This document shows, in pieces, positions 22,605-25,560 of a stretch of 25,560 nucleotides of DNA. Origin of the DNA: a virus. Positions within the stretch are counted from its first letter, which is position 1; the number at the start of each line of letters is the position of its first letter. Where the stretch lies: the IMG/VR virus record IMGVR_UViG_3300049737_000274, positions 1 through 25,560 of that record. One strand, 5' to 3'. The position numbers and the translations under genes were made by a program. The notes below the pieces were generated by a model. That model was not told the DNA's origin. It ran no database searches and saw only the letters and a program-made list of their open reading frames with translations.

Positions 22605-25034
22605 ATGGCGACAATCGTAAATACAATCACTCAATCCACTCCGAGCTCATCACCAGCTGAGGGTCAAGAAAAGAAAAATTTCGATTCGTCAAGAATAGAC
22701 TTTTTATCAAGCTCATTTGCAAACATTGATTCCGGAAGATATACAAATCTTCATGCTGATTCAGCGCATGTTAATACATTAACAGCTAATAGTATTAGCT
22801 TTACAGGATTAAATGTCGACTCTGGTAATATTACCACGTTATCAACAACGACTTTAAATCCTGCTACTATCAATGCTACAACAATTAACGGTGATTCTGG
22901 TAACTATACAAACCTTACGGCAGTTAATTTAACTGCTACTAATTTAAATATTAGTAATGGTACTACACTTTCTTTTGCAGGTATCTTTACAAATTTAACG
23001 GCTGATTCAGCCAATATTACAAACATCACATCTAATACTTTAAAAAGAACTCCTCCTGCTGGTGTTACACCTGGCAAATACGGTCAAATGGGAGGTAATA
23101 GTAAATTATCTAAAGCACCAATTATAACAGTTGATTCTTCTGGATTTATTAATATCACAGATCAAGGTGCTGTTGCTGGTGTTGCAAGTACTGCTTTTGA
23201 TAGTGCTAGTTTTAACTTTAGTATTAATACTACTGATAGTGGAAGTACGCCAGTAGTTAAAATGGCTCACACAAGAAAGCCTGGTTTAGCGGCAAGTGCA
23301 AGTTTTTACGGAACAGCATCAAAAGTTCCAACAATAAAAATAAATCAATACGGTCATGTTGATAGTATTGCTTTAGTTGACATTGCAGGAATTAGTGGTA
23401 CAAATTGGGATTCTGCTAATTCAACATTTCAAATTACTCAAACAGATGGTACTACAGTAGGTGAAGTTATTAATGGTTGGGGTGACAACCAAAAAATATA
23501 TTTCGGTGCTGGACAAGATTTAGAAATATATCATGATACGTCAAACAGTGTTATTAGAGATGGTGGAACTGGTAGTTTAATTATTGCTGGTGATACAATT
23601 CAAATAATGAATGCAGCACAAACAGAAACAATGGGTTTGTTTCAACAAGATGCTGCTACTTCAATACATTATAATAATGATCCTAAATTATTAACAACCG
23701 CAACAGGTGTTCAAGTAAGTGGTACCGCAGTAACAACTGCTGGGATTACTGCAGGTAGTCATATCTTACCGGCAACTGATGGCGACGTTGATCTTGGATC
23801 TTCTACAAAGAAATTTAGAGATTTGCATTTAAGCGGTTCAACTCTTAAAATTGGAACTATACAATTTAAAGACAGCGCATCCGGATTAAGAGTAGAAAAG
23901 ATTGCTGGCAATGAAGTAGTTCCAATTGTTTTTAGAGAACTCGAAGTTGATTCTGCCACAGTATCAGGTAATATAACTGCCGGTACTTTTACAGGTGACG
24001 GTAATGCTTTAACTAATTTTAATGCAGCTCAAATTAGAACACATATGTCTGCAGGAACCGGTGTTGGATTTGCAAGTGGCGTTATATCGATTGGCCAAGC
24101 AGTAGGTACTGGCAATGATGTACAATTTAAAGATCTTTTATTAACTGGAGACTTAACAGTTCAAGGTACTACAACAACTATTAGTAGTGCAACAATGGAT
24201 GTTACAGATAAAAATATCACTATAGCAAAAGGTGCTGCTGATGCTTCAGCCGCAGACGGTGGTGGTATAAACATTGAAGGTGCTGGTGCTAACTTTACTT
24301 ACACAAGTAGTAATGATAGATGGAATATGAATAAAGCCCTTGTGGTTTCAATGGTACACGGCAACGTAACTGGTACTGTAACTGATATTAGTAATCATAG
24401 TACTGATACTCTTTCAGAAGGTTCTACAAATCTATATTTTACACAAGGTAGAGCAAGACAATCTATTAGCGGCGACAAAGGTTTAACTTATAACTCTGGC
24501 ACCGGAATAATGGATGTTGATTCATCAAATATTATAGAATTTACAAGAGCTTCTTTAGGAGGAGATAAAGGTTTAACTTATAATACTACAACCGGTGTCA
24601 TGGATGTTGATTCTGCTAACGTCAAAGAAATGTTTACTGGTGCAAATAACATAGTTTATAATAATTCCACTGGACAAATTCGTACAAATATAACAAGTGC
24701 AGATCTATCAACAGATAGTTCTTATTTAACTGCCACATCATCTAATCAACTAATATCATCGATATCAGCATTAACTCACAGAAGCGTAAAGTTTTTAGTA
24801 CAAGTTCGTGTAGATGCTGGTGGTGAAAAAGTTCAAACTTCGGAAATAAATGTTATACATCAAGGTGGTAATGCGTTTATGACTGAATACGGTAGAGTAG
24901 GTAATACTGACGATAATTTGGCTACATATGATGCAGATATAAATTCAAACAATTTAAGATTGTTGGTGACTCCAGCAAATGCAAATACTGAATTTAAAGT
25001 ATTTAAAACGGCAGTCAAAATTAATACAACTTAA
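22605..25034 (+). CDS. Tail fibre protein with repeated modules
   Basis: At 809 residues this is a marine T4-like tail fibre. Residues ~35-150 are short D-S-A-x-(I/V)-x-x-L-T-A beta repeats typical of a fibre shaft. Around 291-330 is G-D-N-Q-K-I-Y-F-G-A-G-Q-D-L-E-I-Y-H-D, and around 386-415 P-A-T-D-G-D-V-D-L-G-S with K-F-R-D-L-H-L, both familiar fibre modules. Around 510-560 is L-T-V-Q-G-T-T-T-T-I. Residues ~600-622 contain T-N-L-Y-F-T-Q-G-R-A-R, another common fibre element. Three G-D-K-G-L-T-Y-N-type repeats follow (residues ~622-715). The C-terminal ~95 residues form a small cap domain (V-K-F-L-V-Q-V-R-V, T-E-Y-G-R-V-G) seen at ends of similar fibres, perhaps for receptor binding or trimerisation. 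Confidence 0.83.
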   Translation: MATIVNTITQSTPSSSPAEGQEKKNFDSSRIDFLSSSFANIDSGRYTNLHADSAHVNTLTANSISFTGLNVDSGNITTLSTTTLNPATINATTINGDSGNYTNLTAVNLTATNLNISNGTTLSFAGIFTNLTADSANITNITSNTLKRTPPAGVTPGKYGQMGGNSKLSKAPIITVDSSGFINITDQGAVAGVASTAFDSASFNFSINTTDSGSTPVVKMAHTRKPGLAASASFYGTASKVPTIKINQYGHVDSIALVDIAGISGTNWDSANSTFQITQTDGTTVGEVINGWGDNQKIYFGAGQDLEIYHDTSNSVIRDGGTGSLIIAGDTIQIMNAAQTETMGLFQQDAATSIHYNNDPKLLTTATGVQVSGTAVTTAGITAGSHILPATDGDVDLGSSTKKFRDLHLSGSTLKIGTIQFKDSASGLRVEKIAGNEVVPIVFRELEVDSATVSGNITAGTFTGDGNALTNFNAAQIRTHMSAGTGVGFASGVISIGQAVGTGNDVQFKDLLLTGDLTVQGTTTTISSATMDVTDKNITIAKGAADASAADGGGINIEGAGANFTYTSSNDRWNMNKALVVSMVHGNVTGTVTDISNHSTDTLSEGSTNLYFTQGRARQSISGDKGLTYNSGTGIMDVDSSNIIEFTRASLGGDKGLTYNTTTGVMDVDSANVKEMFTGANNIVYNNSTGQIRTNITSADLSTDSSYLTATSSNQLISSISALTHRSVKFLVQVRVDAGGEKVQTSEINVIHQGGNAFMTEYGRVGNTDDNLATYDADINSNNLRLLVTPANANTEFKVFKTAVKINTT
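24471..24720 (+). repeat. GDKGLTYN fibre repeats, set 1 (C-terminal part of 809-residue fibre)
   Basis: Units start at 24471, 24561 and, more diverged, 24642 (spacing 90 and 81 bases). Each encodes G-D-K-G-L-T-Y-N, then a T-G turn and M-D-V-D-S-(A/S)-N followed by a short helix-like tail (K-E-M-F or I-E-F-T). The same unit recurs in the next gene. Confidence 0.85.
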
Positions 25035-25052
25035 TAACGGCAGTTAAAATTA
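25007..25052 (+). repeat. 17-bp near-identical direct repeat across the fibre stop codon
   Basis: AACGGCAGTCAAAATTA (25007-25023) recurs as AACGGCAGTTAAAATTA (25036-25052), one mismatch, 29 bases apart. The first copy is coding, the second follows the stop codon of the 809-residue fibre and precedes the next start. It looks like a small duplication at the gene boundary. Confidence 0.7.
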
Positions 25053-25065
25053 CAGGATAAATCAT

Positions 25066-25560
25066 ATGCCTATTAGAAAAATAACGTTACAAAGAGCGGC
25101 TTCTGATAAACCGCAGCTGGGTGCAGATTATATTGATTCAAGCTTTGCATTAGACTCATCGGAAGCAATTCAGCTACTAGGATTTAATCCAACACTTGGT
25201 AATAGTTTTGTCGATTCTGCAGAAGCTAAAAAACTTATTGAAGGAGATAAAGGTTTAACTTATAATACTGGTACCGGTGTTATGAGTATTGATTCTGCAA
25301 ACATCAAAGAAATGTTTGAAGGTGACAAAGGTTTAACTTATAATAATTCTACCGGTGTTTTCAATTTAGATTCAGCAAACGTTATTAGTTTTACTCGAGA
25401 ATCGATATCTGGTGATAAAGGTTTAGTTTATAACAATGCTACTGGTGTATTTAATCTTGATTCAGCAAACGTTAAATCAATCTTTGGAACAGATAACAAA
25501 GGTTTAGTTTATAGTAATGGTACATTTAATGTCGACTCAGCAAATATAAAAAGTTTTACG
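25066..25560 (+). CDS. Tail fibre protein, 3'-truncated by window edge
   Basis: The frame is open from ATG 25066 (preceded by AGGAT) to the end of the window, 165 codons. It begins M-P-I-R-K-I-T-L-Q-R-A-A, then L-G-A-D-Y-I-D-S-S-F-A-L-D-S-S, followed by four copies of the G-D-K-G-L-(T/V)-Y-N repeat module starting at 25243, 25321, 25411 and 25489. These match the C-terminal repeats of the preceding fibre, so the two proteins share a shaft-building unit. A second tail fibre or hinge subunit assembled with the first is the likely role; the receptor-binding end is outside the window. Confidence 0.8.
   Translation, partial: MPIRKITLQRAASDKPQLGADYIDSSFALDSSEAIQLLGFNPTLGNSFVDSAEAKKLIEGDKGLTYNTGTGVMSIDSANIKEMFEGDKGLTYNNSTGVFNLDSANVISFTRESISGDKGLVYNNATGVFNLDSANVKSIFGTDNKGLVYSNGTFNVDSANIKSFT
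25243..25560 (+). repeat. GDKGLTYN fibre repeats, set 2 (next fibre gene)
   Basis: Four units of alternating 78/90/78-base spacing run to the window edge. Each encodes G-D-K-G-L-(T/V)-Y-N-N-x-T-G-V and L-D-S-A-N with either K-E-M-F, I-S-F-T-R-E or K-S-I-F tails. The last unit reads T-D-N-K-G-L-V-Y. Stretches of nucleotide identity with set 1 are long (for example GATAAAGGTTTAACTTATAA). Confidence 0.85.

Noticed and set aside
24471-25560. Longer repeats considered as CRISPR
   Set aside because: The repeated units are in frame within two fibre genes and the intervals encode conserved D-S-A-N segments, not unique spacers.
1-25560. tRNA genes, integrase/transposase, inverted-repeat-bounded mobile element
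   Set aside because: No cloverleaf-like sequence was noticed in the few intergenic gaps, and no recombinase motif appears in any of the reading frames examined.

Overview
The window is an AT-rich (roughly two-thirds A+T by eye), densely packed piece of a T4-like myovirus genome. It carries the late tail/baseplate module, followed by a block of non-structural cargo genes and then tail-fibre genes. The evidence is a recognisable run of T4-family baseplate proteins (gp27-like hub, gp5-like spike, PAAR tip, gp25, gp6, gp7-like, gp8), T4-type late promoters (TATAAATA), and fibre proteins of a style common in marine T4-like phages. Low GC, A/T-ending codons and the fibre families suggest a marine phage of an AT-rich pelagic host (SAR11-like or Prochlorococcus-like). 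No gene in the window fixes the host, so that is inference.

Layout. (1) 1-5286: end of the hub gene, spike/lysozyme, PAAR tip, a 39-residue cysteine-rich metallothionein-like gene, gp25 and gp6, mostly with stop/start overlaps. (2) 5288-8311: a short gp7 equivalent, a small structural protein and gp8. (3) 8324-15302: an 1819-residue virion protein, two small proteins and a fibre-like protein ending in tetrapeptide Y/F-x-G repeats. (4) 15327-15761: a charged protein of unknown role. (5) 15754-22091: eight cargo genes, namely glycosyltransferase, 2OG-Fe(II) oxygenase-like protein, inverted glycosyltransferase, SAM methyltransferase-like protein, radical SAM with SPASM-like cysteines, PP-loop ATPase with a QueC-like cysteine cluster, second radical SAM protein, and a third glycosyltransferase paralogous to the inverted one. 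(6) 22092-22232: a small control region with two TATAAATA boxes and a hairpin. (7) 22233-25560: a small fibre-associated protein, an 809-residue fibre protein and the start of another fibre protein sharing a repeated module with it; the last runs off the window.

How it fits together. Regions 1-3 build the central hub/spike and the wedges of the baseplate. Regions 6-7 build host-recognition fibres. The cargo lies between the two structural blocks and is largely translationally coupled, so it is probably expressed late. The simplest reading is modification of a virion component or host surface: sugars added by the three transferases, and a modified small molecule or peptide made by the radical SAM / PP-loop / methyltransferase group. 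The substrate cannot be read from sequence. The metallothionein-like mini-gene, inserted between spike-tip and wedge genes behind its own late promoter, is the other unusual element. No tRNA, CRISPR array, integrase, transposase or origin was seen, and no gene-free stretch exceeds 300 bases.
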